64,000 nucleotides of DNA, from the NCBI RefSeq assembly GCF_004102725.1, contig NZ_LHQS01000001.1:477327-541326 (forward strand), given 5' to 3'. The position numbers and the translations under genes are program-made. This DNA is from Methanoculleus taiwanensis. GTDB taxonomy: Archaea > Halobacteriota > Methanomicrobia > Methanomicrobiales > Methanoculleaceae. Below the pieces are notes generated by a model that was not told the origin of the DNA, made no database searches, and saw only the letters and a list, made by a program, of their open reading frames with translations. Numbering within the stretch: the stretch's first letter is position 1; the number at the start of each line of letters is the position of its first letter. Positions 43,389 through 51,293 of the stretch are shown piece after piece.

Positions 43389-45041
43389 ATGCGAATATAT
43401 GCAATATCTGCCCTTCTCATCGCCCTCACGGTGCTCGGGGCGGGCTGCACGGGAGATGGCCGGTCATCTCCGGAGATTACGCAGGAGTTGGTATTAAGCG
43501 ATGCCGTCTCCGGGATAAACGATGAACTTGAGTCGATCAGGGCCTCAGTCGGAGAGAATGCCCGGGTGCTCGGAGAGACCGGGCTTACCGGTGCTGCGGG
43601 GAGAGAGGCACTGAAGCAGACGCTGCTGAAGTACCCCTGGGCAGAGTCGTCCCTTGTGATATCGAGAGACGGAGTCGTGGTTATGGCCGTGCCCGAGAAC
43701 TATGGGGGCATCATGAACCAGAACCTCTCCTATCAGCCCCAGGTGCAGAGGGCGAACAGAGAGCAGGTGCCGATCGTCAGCGAGGTCTTCTACCTGGAGG
43801 AAGGATTCTACGGGATCTCCCAGAGCTATCCGGTCTTCGGGACCGAGTATCTGGGGTACACGGACATCACGTACCGGTCGGACGTCCTCATCGGGCGGGT
43901 ACTGACGCCCCTGATCAACGGAACGCCGTACGATGCCTGGGCGGCGCAGACTGATGGGCGGGTGATCTACGACACGACCCCGGAAGAGATCGGGAAGAAT
44001 CTCTTTTCAGACCCGGTCTACCAGTTGCCGGGACTCCAGGAGGCGTTTACCCGTATCGTCTCCGAGCCCTCCGGGTCGCTCGAGTATTCGTTCTATGATC
44101 TGAACTGGGAGCGGAACGTGACCAAGGAGGCTCGATGGGATACCGCCGGCGTCGACGGAGCAGAGTGGCGCATCGTCATCACGCGGAGCCTGGATGCAGG
44201 AGAGCCGCAGCAGGTTGCAGGCAGCGGCCGGCCGCCTGCGGCAAATGCAACTGATGAGATGAAGAGTTTCGTTGCCGAGGCGGCTGCTTATGCACGGGAG
44301 CACGGCCGCACGGAGGCCCTTTCCGCGTTCAACAACCTGGACGGGGAGTTTGTCAGAGGGGATCTCTACATCTTTGCCTACGATATGAATGGCACCGTCC
44401 TCGCCCTCCCCTTCCAGCAGGGTCTCATCGGCACGGATCGGCGGGGTGTGCACGACAGCAACGGCGTGGCGTATATCGACGGGATGATCCGGGTTGCGGC
44501 GGAAGGGGGCGGCAGCCTCTACTATGTCTACCCGAACCCGGCGAACGGGTATGCCGAAGAACTCAAACTCGGGTATGCTGTGCCGGTGGATGACACGTGG
44601 TTCGTCGGCTCGGGCGTCTACATCCCGGACGTCGGTACCGGGTTTACCACGAGCGAAAAAGATGCGCTCGTGCAGCGGGTGAAGGCTGCACGGGATTATG
44701 CACAGGAGCATGGGAAAGAGGCGGCATCCGCCGCTTTCAACGATCTCGCCGGGCCTTTTGCCGCCGGCGGGGCGTATATCTTTGCATACGGAATGGACGG
44801 GGAGACGCTGGCGCTGCCGTACCAACCTGATCTGATCGGCAGCAACCGCACCGGCTTTGAGGACCGGTACGGGGTGAATATAATCGACTGGGAGATCGCC
44901 GCTGCAAAAGCCGGGAGCGGGTTTGTGTATGTCACGTACTATAACCCAGATACCGGCGGTGACGGGTTGAAGCTCTGCTATGTCGCTGTGGTGGATGAGG
45001 AATGGTTTGTCGGCTCCGGCGTCTACGCTGCGGAGACGTGA
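43389..45041 (+). CDS. Cache-domain lipoprotein without a signalling output domain
   Basis: 550 residues. A signal peptide with lipobox (ALTVLGAGCTG) anchors it outside the cell. The N-terminal ~270 residues look like a double Cache sensor domain (YPWAESSLVISRDGVVVM, VLTPLINGTPYDAWAAQTDG). Two single-Cache-like repeats follow, each ~125 residues, sharing YIFAY-x-M-G, LALP, LIG and WFVGSGVY. Cache domains bind small ligands, normally in chemoreceptors or kinases, yet this protein has no transmembrane helix or cytoplasmic part. It may present ligands to a partner sensor, possibly the PAS protein upstream. The ATG at 43389 fits the TATA box ~27 bases upstream. Confidence 0.78.
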   Translation: MRIYAISALLIALTVLGAGCTGDGRSSPEITQELVLSDAVSGINDELESIRASVGENARVLGETGLTGAAGREALKQTLLKYPWAESSLVISRDGVVVMAVPENYGGIMNQNLSYQPQVQRANREQVPIVSEVFYLEEGFYGISQSYPVFGTEYLGYTDITYRSDVLIGRVLTPLINGTPYDAWAAQTDGRVIYDTTPEEIGKNLFSDPVYQLPGLQEAFTRIVSEPSGSLEYSFYDLNWERNVTKEARWDTAGVDGAEWRIVITRSLDAGEPQQVAGSGRPPAANATDEMKSFVAEAAAYAREHGRTEALSAFNNLDGEFVRGDLYIFAYDMNGTVLALPFQQGLIGTDRRGVHDSNGVAYIDGMIRVAAEGGGSLYYVYPNPANGYAEELKLGYAVPVDDTWFVGSGVYIPDVGTGFTTSEKDALVQRVKAARDYAQEHGKEAASAAFNDLAGPFAAGGAYIFAYGMDGETLALPYQPDLIGSNRTGFEDRYGVNIIDWEIAAAKAGSGFVYVTYYNPDTGGDGLKLCYVAVVDEEWFVGSGVYAAET

Positions 45042-45186
45042 TCCCCACGACGAGGTCATGGCCGCTGCCGGCCGTACGGGGCGTGCCCTGCCGCGTCCGG
45101 TAGGCAGTGGCTGAAAAGCCGGCTACGGTAAGCGACATTGAAGGTCGGTGGAGGCTTTTCACCGTTCTTCTTCAACGTGCAGAGCC

Positions 45187-45924
45187 TTACACCTCATTTC
45201 GGGCAGCTTCCGCCACGGCAACCGGCCGTGTCGTCCGGTATTCCATGAGCGATCGCCAGATGATCGCGGCGAGGATAGCGCCGAGGATCGGTGCGACCCA
45301 GAAGACCCAGAGCTGCGCAAGGGCTTCACCACCCGCGAAGAGAGCCGGCCCAAGGCTCCGTGCCGGGTTGACGGAGGTGCTATCCACCGGGATTGTCGCT
45401 ATATGGACCATTGCGAGCGCCATTCCTATTGCAAGACCCGCGAACCCTTTTAGTTTCTCGATACTTGTTGCGGCCAGGATCACAAAGACGAACAGGGCGG
45501 TCATCACCACTTCCGAAATGAAAGCTGCCTCGAGTGAGTAGCCGCCCGGTGACGCTTCCCCATATCCGTTCTGGCCAAGACCGTCAGCGGCAAGGGAGTA
45601 CGCGGGGGTTCCCGTCGCTATGGCAAGCACCACCCCGGCGGCGATGATTGCTCCGATACACTGGACGATGATGTAGACGATCGCCTCCCTTACCGGCATT
45701 CTGCCAAGAGCAAGCACGCCTATCGTCACTGCGGGGTTCACATGGCATCCGGAGATATCCCCGATGGCATATACCATCGAAAGAAGGACTAGTCCGAAGG
45801 CAAATGCTATTCCCAGATAGCCTACCTCATCGCCTGCGAGCACCGCGCTCCCGACCCCGATAAGGACCAGTGCGAAGGTTCCGAAGAGCTCAGCGCCATA
45901 TTTTTTCATTGCGTTTGCAACCAT
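45187..45924 (-). CDS. aqpM: Aquaporin (MIP family)
   Basis: 245 residues with six membrane helices and the two pore motifs HVNPAV (about 72) and SVNPARS (about 199). It resembles archaeal AqpM in length and in the segment AMVHIATIPVDSTSVNPARS, and would conduct water and perhaps small neutral solutes or gases. The ATG at 45924 (alternative 45909) is used; upstream in-frame sequence is not homologous. The gene faces the Cache lipoprotein tail to tail. Confidence 0.9.
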   Translation of the reverse strand: MVANAMKKYGAELFGTFALVLIGVGSAVLAGDEVGYLGIAFAFGLVLLSMVYAIGDISGCHVNPAVTIGVLALGRMPVREAIVYIIVQCIGAIIAAGVVLAIATGTPAYSLAADGLGQNGYGEASPGGYSLEAAFISEVVMTALFVFVILAATSIEKLKGFAGLAIGMALAMVHIATIPVDSTSVNPARSLGPALFAGGEALAQLWVFWVAPILGAILAAIIWRSLMEYRTTRPVAVAEAARNEV

Positions 45925-46230
45925 TGTTTCATCACTCCCGAGGGGTTCGGAGAATAGTCGGATCCCTCCTGGAGGAAAGTCCTCTCCTGGACAGGGGGAT
46001 GTGATCGTGCGGTATGAGAACGGTGGTCTGAACTGATATCTGAAGTTGCAGCTGGTGCGGGAGGAATCATAGCCCCTCTTGAGTGTGAGGAATGCATCTT
46101 CCCGTATAAAAAATGGCAGTGTCCGGGTCAAGGGTGGAGGATGGAGGGAGGTGCCTGACAAGATAGAGCGTTACCCCGAATTCTGTTTGGTTTTCAGGGT
46201 TCCCCGATCTTTCGGCCGCAGCAATGGCTG
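45925..46230. other. Intergenic region upstream of the aquaporin gene
   Basis: I see no gene here. It should contain the aquaporin promoter (minus strand); GTATAAAAAATGG around 46105 on the plus strand reads CCATTTTTTATAC toward the gene and is AT-rich, about 180 bases from the start. Confidence 0.3.
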
Positions 46231-46380
46231 TCACTGCGCATGATCCTGAGTATGCGGAGCAGTGTCGGTTGTGGCGCAGAGGGACGACGCGCCCATCTCC
46301 TCCGCCACGTATCGTGTCACGTCGAACGACCTGAGATTTACGATCCCGGACACCTTCTCGCCGTTTACGAAGAACCTCTC
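46231..46380 (-). other. In-frame coding-like extension beyond a TAG stop
   Basis: Directly after the TAG at 46381-46383 the same frame stays open for 49 codons to a TGA at 46231-46233. The translation begins ERFFVNGEKVSGIV, continues NLRSFDVTRYVAEEMG and looks like ordinary protein with coding-type codon use. There is no good start codon at its beginning. It may be the former C-terminus of the upstream protein after a nonsense mutation, a read-through tail, or a remnant of another gene. Confidence 0.45.
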
Positions 46381-46860
46381 CTATGCGGGAACCTCTGCAC
46401 CGATGCCGAAGGCCCCGGCGATCTCGTTGAGGACCGCCCTCTCCGGATCGCTGACAGCGACACCGTGCTCTTTTGCCGCTTCGGCCACCTTCCGGCCTAT
46501 CGCCAATACCCACTCTTTGTAGGCCATAGCCTCGTCGGGAGAGACTTTTGAGAGGGCTTCCGAAGCAGACTTTGCCGCCTCGATGGTCGTCGTCCGGTAG
46601 CCGGTCTGGTCATGCCGCATCAGATTCTGCTGCTCTTTGATGAGCGCCTTCTCCTCCGCCTTCATCTCGGTGGATATCTGGTCGACGAGAACGCTCCCGC
46701 TGTCGGCCGCCAGGTGTACGGGCTCCTGCATCATGGCTTTCGTCTCGCCCCATGCCCCGAAGAACGACGGTGCTGCTTCTATGACCGCCATCGAGACCGC
46801 ATACGGCAGGCTGACGAGGTTCTTCCATTCTTCATCCGTAAAATTCTCTTTCGGTCCCAT
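46381..46860 (-). CDS. Hypothetical helical protein
   Basis: 159 residues, no recognised family. It is largely alpha-helical (YAVSMAVIEAAPSFFGAWGE, IKEQQNLMRHDQTGYRTTT, then KVAEAAKEHGVAVSDPERAV) with no signal peptide or membrane helix. The central A/E-rich region could be amphipathic. It ends at a TAG, beyond which the frame continues for 49 codons, so the protein may be truncated. Two TATA-like elements (CTTATAATACG and GGTATAATGAC on the coding strand) lie 20-50 bases upstream. Confidence 0.7.
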   Translation of the reverse strand: MGPKENFTDEEWKNLVSLPYAVSMAVIEAAPSFFGAWGETKAMMQEPVHLAADSGSVLVDQISTEMKAEEKALIKEQQNLMRHDQTGYRTTTIEAAKSASEALSKVSPDEAMAYKEWVLAIGRKVAEAAKEHGVAVSDPERAVLNEIAGAFGIGAEVPA

Positions 46861-47029
46861 CTTCTATCACCGGGGGGTCATTATACCGTGCGTATTATAA
46901 GAGAATTTCCGTGGACCGCCGCACTATCGGCAAGACGGTATACTGCCGGACGGTGTCTCCGCGGGGACGCCCGTTCGTCCGGCAAAGATGGCAATGAGAC
47001 GGAACGATGCGGAATGGTACAAGAAGAGA

Positions 47030-47100
47030 GCCGCTGGAGGGATTTGAACCCTCGACCTGCTGATTACGAATCAGCCGCTATACCTCTAAGCCACAGCGGC
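47030..47100 (-). tRNA. tRNA-Thr (anticodon CGU)
   Basis: 71 bases forming a full cloverleaf: acceptor GCCGCTG/CAGCGGC, anticodon arm GCTGA-TTCGTAA-TCAGC with anticodon CGT, and T arm GAGGG-TTCAAAT-CCCTC. No intron and no encoded CCA. CTTTTTAATC about 30 bases upstream fits a TATA box. Confidence 0.95.
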
Positions 47101-47159
47101 GCTGCCTTAATTAGTTGAATCTCCCTGATTAAAAAGGTATCAGTTCGGGATCGCACTCG

Positions 47160-47456
47160 TCAGGAGTAGCCCCGTATCGTCACGTTCCCTTCGGTCGCCG
47201 GAGCGCTCTCTCCCTGTGAGATCTGCCCGTGTTTCTGTTCGAAGTCCTGCATGCTCTTGGCGAGTACCTGCAACAGGTTCTTGGCGTGCCGGGGACTGAT
47301 GGAGACGATCGCCTTTGCCCGCGCCTGGTTCGTGCCCGGGATCTCGTGCAGGAACATGAAGGTGAACTCGTCTTCTTTGTAGGCGATCTGAATCCGGTTC
47401 GAGTAGACGGGATCGAGGTCGCCCGGGATATTCACCGATATCTCACGCTGTGCCAT
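47160..47456 (-). CDS. DUF3467 domain protein
   Basis: 98 residues, the usual size. Conserved features are YSNRIQIAYKEDEFTFMFLH and ISPRHAKNLLQVLAKSMQDF, then a variable tail. DUF3467 proteins are small and of unknown function, widespread in archaea and bacteria. It is downstream of a small lipoprotein gene by 27 bases, and its 3' end precedes the tRNA-Thr gene. Confidence 0.85.
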   Translation of the reverse strand: MAQREISVNIPGDLDPVYSNRIQIAYKEDEFTFMFLHEIPGTNQARAKAIVSISPRHAKNLLQVLAKSMQDFEQKHGQISQGESAPATEGNVTIRGYS

Positions 47457-47483
47457 ACCTCGTACTCTGGCACCGCTCCGGCA

Positions 47484-47732
47484 TTAAGCTGTTGCGTCCG
47501 GGCTACGTCGGGGCTCCGCGGCGGCATGCGCTTTGACCGGTGAGAAAGCGGGAGAACTGCTGTTGACCGGCGTTGCCTCCTGGCACGAAGGCAGGTCGCC
47601 AAGAACCGGGGCCGGGACGATGGCCGTCGCCGGGCCGGGAACGCTCGAGCCGGAGAGACATCCGCCGGAGAAAACGGCGAGTGCGAGCAGGACGAGCACG
47701 GCAATCAGGTACTGGGTACGGATGGCCTTCAT
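47484..47732 (-). CDS. Small lipoprotein
   Basis: 82 residues. A signal peptide and lipobox (LALAVFSGGCLSG; Cys 25) are clear; the remaining ~57 residues are Pro/Ala/Ser-rich with a single extra Cys and no domain. It may be an exported peptide of unknown role or a decayed lipoprotein. It lies just upstream of the DUF3467 gene on the same strand. Confidence 0.6.
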   Translation of the reverse strand: MKAIRTQYLIAVLVLLALAVFSGGCLSGSSVPGPATAIVPAPVLGDLPSCQEATPVNSSSPAFSPVKAHAAAEPRRSPDATA

Positions 47733-47797
47733 CTCCTCTCAACTCATTTTTTATAGGGATACGATGTAAGTCTTTTGAAACGAGATTCCGGTGCTGC

Positions 47798-48466
47798 ATG
47801 GTCGAGAGCATACCCGTATCAGCCGTCGTCGCCTGTCACGCCTGCCCGCGGCGGTACTACTTCGAGCGGTCGATGAAACGCGACGAGTCGCCCCGCTACA
47901 CCGTCGCCAAGCAGATCGCCTCGCACCTCGGCACCCCGCTCGATCCCGATCGCATCTGGCAGGAGGTGCTGTATGTCTTCCCCGGCGCCGATGCGGAGGT
48001 GCGTGCGTTCTTCGACGACTGCGTCGCCGCCTGCCGCCGCTCGCGGTGGAAGATTGCGGTCGAGAGCGACGTGACCGTAGCTTCTGAGAAACTCGGTATC
48101 CACGGGAGGGTTGACAGGATCTTCGACGGCGGAGCGTCTTTCGCCGTCGTCCGTTCGAGTCCTGCGCCGCGTGCCGGGGCCTATGCCTCGGATCGTATCC
48201 GGATAGCCTGCTATGCCGCCTGCCTCGCCGGGACGCTCGGGCGGGAGGTCTCCGGCGGTTACGTTGAGTATATCCCGAGCGGCGTCTCCCGCCTCGTCGA
48301 GCCGCAGCCCCGCGACCGTCGCGAGATGCTCCGTGCGCTCCGGGCGGCGCAGCAGGTGGCGGCGGGCGATCTCCCTCCCCGGCCGTTCCGGGCGCCGTGC
48401 GAGGGGTGTCTCTATGCCGAACGGTGCCAGGCCGGCAGCGCCCGCCGCCTCTCCGACCTCTTCTGA
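47798..48466 (+). CDS. Cas4/RecB-like protein with degenerate nuclease motif
   Basis: 222 residues. The N-terminal VVACHACPRRYYFE and C-terminal CEGCLYAERC provide the four Cys of the Cas4-type iron-sulfur cluster. The PD-(D/E)xK core is visible as HGRVDRIFDGG, but the expected E-x-K strand reads FAVVRSSPAP, so the catalytic Glu and Lys are Val and Arg. The last motif (IACYAACLAG) keeps the Tyr. It therefore may bind DNA without cutting. No CRISPR array or cas genes are present in the window. The ATG at 47798 is the first after the divergent lipoprotein promoter region. Confidence 0.72.
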   Translation: MVESIPVSAVVACHACPRRYYFERSMKRDESPRYTVAKQIASHLGTPLDPDRIWQEVLYVFPGADAEVRAFFDDCVAACRRSRWKIAVESDVTVASEKLGIHGRVDRIFDGGASFAVVRSSPAPRAGAYASDRIRIACYAACLAGTLGREVSGGYVEYIPSGVSRLVEPQPRDRREMLRALRAAQQVAAGDLPPRPFRAPCEGCLYAERCQAGSARRLSDLF

Positions 48467-48472
48467 CCGATC

Positions 48473-48673
48473 CTATTCCGGGAGGCGGATCTCCCCCGCT
48501 CCCCAGGGGATCCGGTTCAGGGCGGGTGCCGCCAGTGCCAGAATGGCATCAGCGCGCCCGACATACCGGCAGCTCTGCCGTGCTGATCTGATTGCGAGGA
48601 AGTACTCTCCCTCGCGGTGCGGGGAGCGTCCCCACGCGATGGTAATCTCTCCCGAGAGTTCGTCTCCGTGCAT
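48473..48673 (-). CDS. Small hypothetical protein
   Basis: 66 residues (HGDELSGEITIAWGRSPHRE, ending RIPWGAGEIRLPE). Codon use matches the neighbours, with GC-rich third positions, so it is probably a real gene. No domain, signal peptide or membrane helix is seen. Its 3' end abuts the convergent Cas4-like gene by 6 bases. Confidence 0.45.
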   Translation of the reverse strand: MHGDELSGEITIAWGRSPHREGEYFLAIRSARQSCRYVGRADAILALAAPALNRIPWGAGEIRLPE

Positions 48674-48789
48674 GTTCCAGCGCTCCGTTGACCCTGACGG
48701 AGTGTGGAGCGGGCAGTGACAAAAAAGTGATCGCCGGAGTATATTGGGGGATAGTACGACTCTATGAACTATTGAGGCGCCCGCCCGCC

Positions 48790-49713
48790 TCACGCTTCCA
48801 TTAGCGTCTTTGATATGATATACTCCCCCTTCGCCTCGCGGGTCGTCCCGACGATGAGCCAGTCCTCGTCCCCGTGCCGCTCACGGACGCCCTGCACCTC
48901 GATCGTCTCCCCCGCGAGCGCCTGTCCCGAGTAGGTGTGGGTGAACGAGAGCACCCGGGAGATCTCCTCGTGCTCGATGCCGTAGACCGCCGGGCTGTCG
49001 AAGGCGAGCGATGCATCGGTCACGAGCGCTTCGATCCGCATCCGCCCGAGCACCTCGCCGCGCCCTGCCGCCACGGCACGCAGGTTGTCGTACGACCGGG
49101 TGTAGAGGAGATCGAAGTAGGTCCCATCGATCTCGCCGCGGTTCCACTTCCGCTCCTCGTGGAGGACAAAGGTCTCGAACGAGATCTCGGGCACCCGTTT
49201 TTCGTAGACCCGGCGCCACATCTCTTCGCTCATCCCGGTGAGTCTGCCGCTCCCGACGAGCCGTGCGAGCTGCTGCTGCGCCGAGAACCAGGCATCGCCG
49301 TAGACGACCATATCGATATCGGACCCGGCGTTCTCGAGCCCGCAGAGCAGCGAGCCTGTAACGCCGTAGGCGCCGCCGGGAAGGTCGAAGAAACCGATGA
49401 GTTTCTGCACCCTCTTATCGCGCAGGGCGACGGCTGCCATCTCCTCCTCGGGTTTGTAGACCCGGACAATATCGGTGTGCGGCACCTGGTGTACCGTATC
49501 GAGGTAGGCGGGTTTGTGCTCGGCGATCCAGGCGAAAGCCTCTTCAAAGTCATATTTCGTATAGCGGCGACCGGCGGGGTCGCACCGCTCTCCTGCAGGG
49601 TCCGGGACATAGCGGAGAACGCATCCGACCCGGTCGCCGTTGTCGTAGTTCGAGACCGCGTAGAGGCAACCGTCCGTGTCTTCGATGAAATCACGGAGCC
49701 GTATCGGCATCAT
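48790..49713 (-). CDS. Nucleotidyltransferase-like protein
   Basis: 307 residues. A central nucleotidyltransferase-fold motif is present: GSLLCGLENAGSDIDMVVYG, with the DxD of the Pol beta superfamily. The N-terminal ~90 residues (RLRDFIEDTDGCLYAVSNYD) and the C-terminal ~60 residues form separate parts. It is an archaeal family usually found with translation-related genes; the substrate is unknown. The ATG at 49713 overlaps the Sua5 stop (ATGA), so it is the third gene of a coupled operon. Confidence 0.75.
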   Translation of the reverse strand: MMPIRLRDFIEDTDGCLYAVSNYDNGDRVGCVLRYVPDPAGERCDPAGRRYTKYDFEEAFAWIAEHKPAYLDTVHQVPHTDIVRVYKPEEEMAAVALRDKRVQKLIGFFDLPGGAYGVTGSLLCGLENAGSDIDMVVYGDAWFSAQQQLARLVGSGRLTGMSEEMWRRVYEKRVPEISFETFVLHEERKWNRGEIDGTYFDLLYTRSYDNLRAVAAGRGEVLGRMRIEALVTDASLAFDSPAVYGIEHEEISRVLSFTHTYSGQALAGETIEVQGVRERHGDEDWLIVGTTREAKGEYIISKTLMEA

Positions 49714-50285
49714 GCCATGCTCCGCAGGAAGGCCTCGACTGCTTCCCACCCTTTTCCCTTCCGGAGGATCGAGCGGGTCGTCAGATCGACCACGGTGCTC
49801 GGGGTTCCGGGAAGCTCTCCTCCGTCCACCAGGAGATCGAAGGGGACGTCGACCTCGTCGGGCCGGGTCACCGGCGCATCTCCGGCGAGGTTCGCGCTCG
49901 TCGCCGTGATCGGGGCGTCGAGGAGTTCGATGATCCTGACCGCCGTCTCGTGGGCGGGCATCCGGATCCCGATAAGCCCCGTCCCTCCGGTCAGCATCTC
50001 CGGGAGGCAGGACTTTGCGGGAAGGACGACCGTCACCGGGCCGGGGAGGAACCGGTGTATGAACGCTTCGGCAGCGTCGTCGACGACCGCGACCGCCCGG
50101 AGCATATCCGTATCCGAGACCGCTATCGAGATCGGTTTGCCGAGCGGCCGACCCTTCGCCTCGTAGATCTTCATCACGGCGTCCTCCGAGAGGGCGTCCG
50201 CTCCGAGGCCGTAGACCGTTTCCGTGGGGTAGACGATGATGCCGTCCCTCTGCAGCACTTTGACTGCGTGCTCTATGGTACTCAT
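49710..50285 (-). CDS. sua5: Threonylcarbamoyl-AMP synthase (Sua5/YrdC)
   Basis: 191 residues, the single-domain YrdC type. Motifs: YPTETVYGLGADAL (about 19-32), IYEAKGRPLGKPISI, FLPGPVTVVLP and ITATSANLAGDAP. It makes threonylcarbamoyl-adenylate from threonine, bicarbonate and ATP for the t6A37 modification of tRNA; the KEOPS complex then transfers the group (the Pcc1 subunit is encoded at 55490). Start and upstream stop overlap as TGATG, so it is coupled to the ACT-domain gene. Confidence 0.95.
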   Translation of the reverse strand: MSTIEHAVKVLQRDGIIVYPTETVYGLGADALSEDAVMKIYEAKGRPLGKPISIAVSDTDMLRAVAVVDDAAEAFIHRFLPGPVTVVLPAKSCLPEMLTGGTGLIGIRMPAHETAVRIIELLDAPITATSANLAGDAPVTRPDEVDVPFDLLVDGGELPGTPSTVVDLTTRSILRKGKGWEAVEAFLRSMA

Positions 50286-50956
50286 CAGAATTCACGACCG
50301 CGTACGCGATTGATATCAAAGACACCCTTGCCGGAGATGTGCATGACCGCAAAGACACCGGCCTGGATGGGATCGGTCACCACGAGATCGGCGTGCTCCG
50401 GAACGCTGCCGGCCATCTTCAGGGCTATCACCGGGATGCCGGTTGCCCGCACCCGGTCGACGGCTCTCGAGACCTCTCCGCCCATCAGGGATCCGGCCAG
50501 CACCAGGATCGACGCCCGGGGGAGGCGTGCCACCGCGTCGACGGCGAGCGCGAGGTCCTTCTCCCCGACGAGCGGGATGGTATCAACCGAGATCCGTTCG
50601 CCCCGGATGTTATGCCGGTCCGCCTCGTTCACTGCACCCATCGCCACCTGGGCGACCTGGGCGCCGCCGCCGATGATGATCACCCGGGAGCCGAAGATCC
50701 GCGAGAACGGCGGGTAGATAGTGACGTCGAGAACAGAAGGGATCTCGAGCATCTCGGCGATCATAACGCCGTGGTCGCCGCATTCCTCGAACTCAAAGTA
50801 GACGTATGCGTCTCCCTTATGCGGGCCGGTGCAGATGATCGACTGCTGGATCATCTGGATGTTCGCCTCGTGTTTCGCCATCACCGTGGCGACGTCACGC
50901 AGGACGCCTGCCCTATTCTCGGTGATGAGACTGAGTGCGTAGAGGTCGGGGGTCAT
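50285..50956 (-). CDS. ACT domain-containing DUF5612 protein
   Basis: 223 residues. The N-terminal ~85 residues form an ACT domain (LYALSLITENRAGVLRDVAT). The rest (SRVIIIGGGAQVAQVAMGAV, AVARLPRASILVLAGSLMGG) is the archaeal DUF5612 domain, a possible Rossmann-like fold. It is probably an amino-acid-sensing regulator or enzyme. First gene of the operon with sua5 and the nucleotidyltransferase-like gene. The ATG at 50956 begins the ACT domain directly. Confidence 0.8.
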   Translation of the reverse strand: MTPDLYALSLITENRAGVLRDVATVMAKHEANIQMIQQSIICTGPHKGDAYVYFEFEECGDHGVMIAEMLEIPSVLDVTIYPPFSRIFGSRVIIIGGGAQVAQVAMGAVNEADRHNIRGERISVDTIPLVGEKDLALAVDAVARLPRASILVLAGSLMGGEVSRAVDRVRATGIPVIALKMAGSVPEHADLVVTDPIQAGVFAVMHISGKGVFDINRVRGREF

Positions 50957-51177
50957 ACGGCATCGGAGCGCTGCATAATGCTCTCTGGCAGGGCAATTAT
51001 CGTCATTTTCGGAACTGGTTCTATGTTTGATCCCCCGATTCAATATAGGTTTTGGGCGGTGGAATGGGGGCAGAGACGCCGCTCCTGACCTCGGGGGCGA
51101 ACGACCTCTACAGAACCGGGTGCCAAACCGCTCTTCGGGGCAGAATATCATGGAGCAAAAGAGATGCAAACCTCGAT

Positions 51178-51247
51178 GCGATAGCCGGGAATCGAACCCG
51201 GGCTAAGGGCTTGGGAAGCCCCTGTCCTACCGCTAGACTACTATCGC
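51178..51247 (-). tRNA. tRNA-Gly (anticodon CCC)
   Basis: 70 bases: acceptor GCGATAG/CTATCGC, anticodon arm GGGGC-TTCCCAA-GCCCT with anticodon CCC, T arm CCGGG-TTCGATT-CCCGG. No intron and no encoded CCA. AAAATTTATC about 35 bases upstream looks like its TATA box. Confidence 0.95.
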
Positions 51248-51293
51248 ATATCTGCAACAGGTAATGTTGGCACGAAAGAAGATAAATTTTGGC

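Noticed and set aside
46231-46383. TAG at 46381 as a pyrrolysine codon
   Set aside because: No pyl genes are visible and the organism type suggested by the window is not known for it; a nonsense mutation or gene remnant is simpler. The continuation is still reported as a finding.
47798-48466. A CRISPR-Cas locus signalled by the Cas4-like gene
   Set aside because: No repeat-spacer array and no other cas gene occur anywhere in the window; the active site also looks degraded.
49714-50358. Long N-terminal extension of the nucleotidyltransferase-like gene
   Set aside because: It would run through the Sua5 gene in another frame. The ATGA overlap at 49710-49713 gives a natural start.
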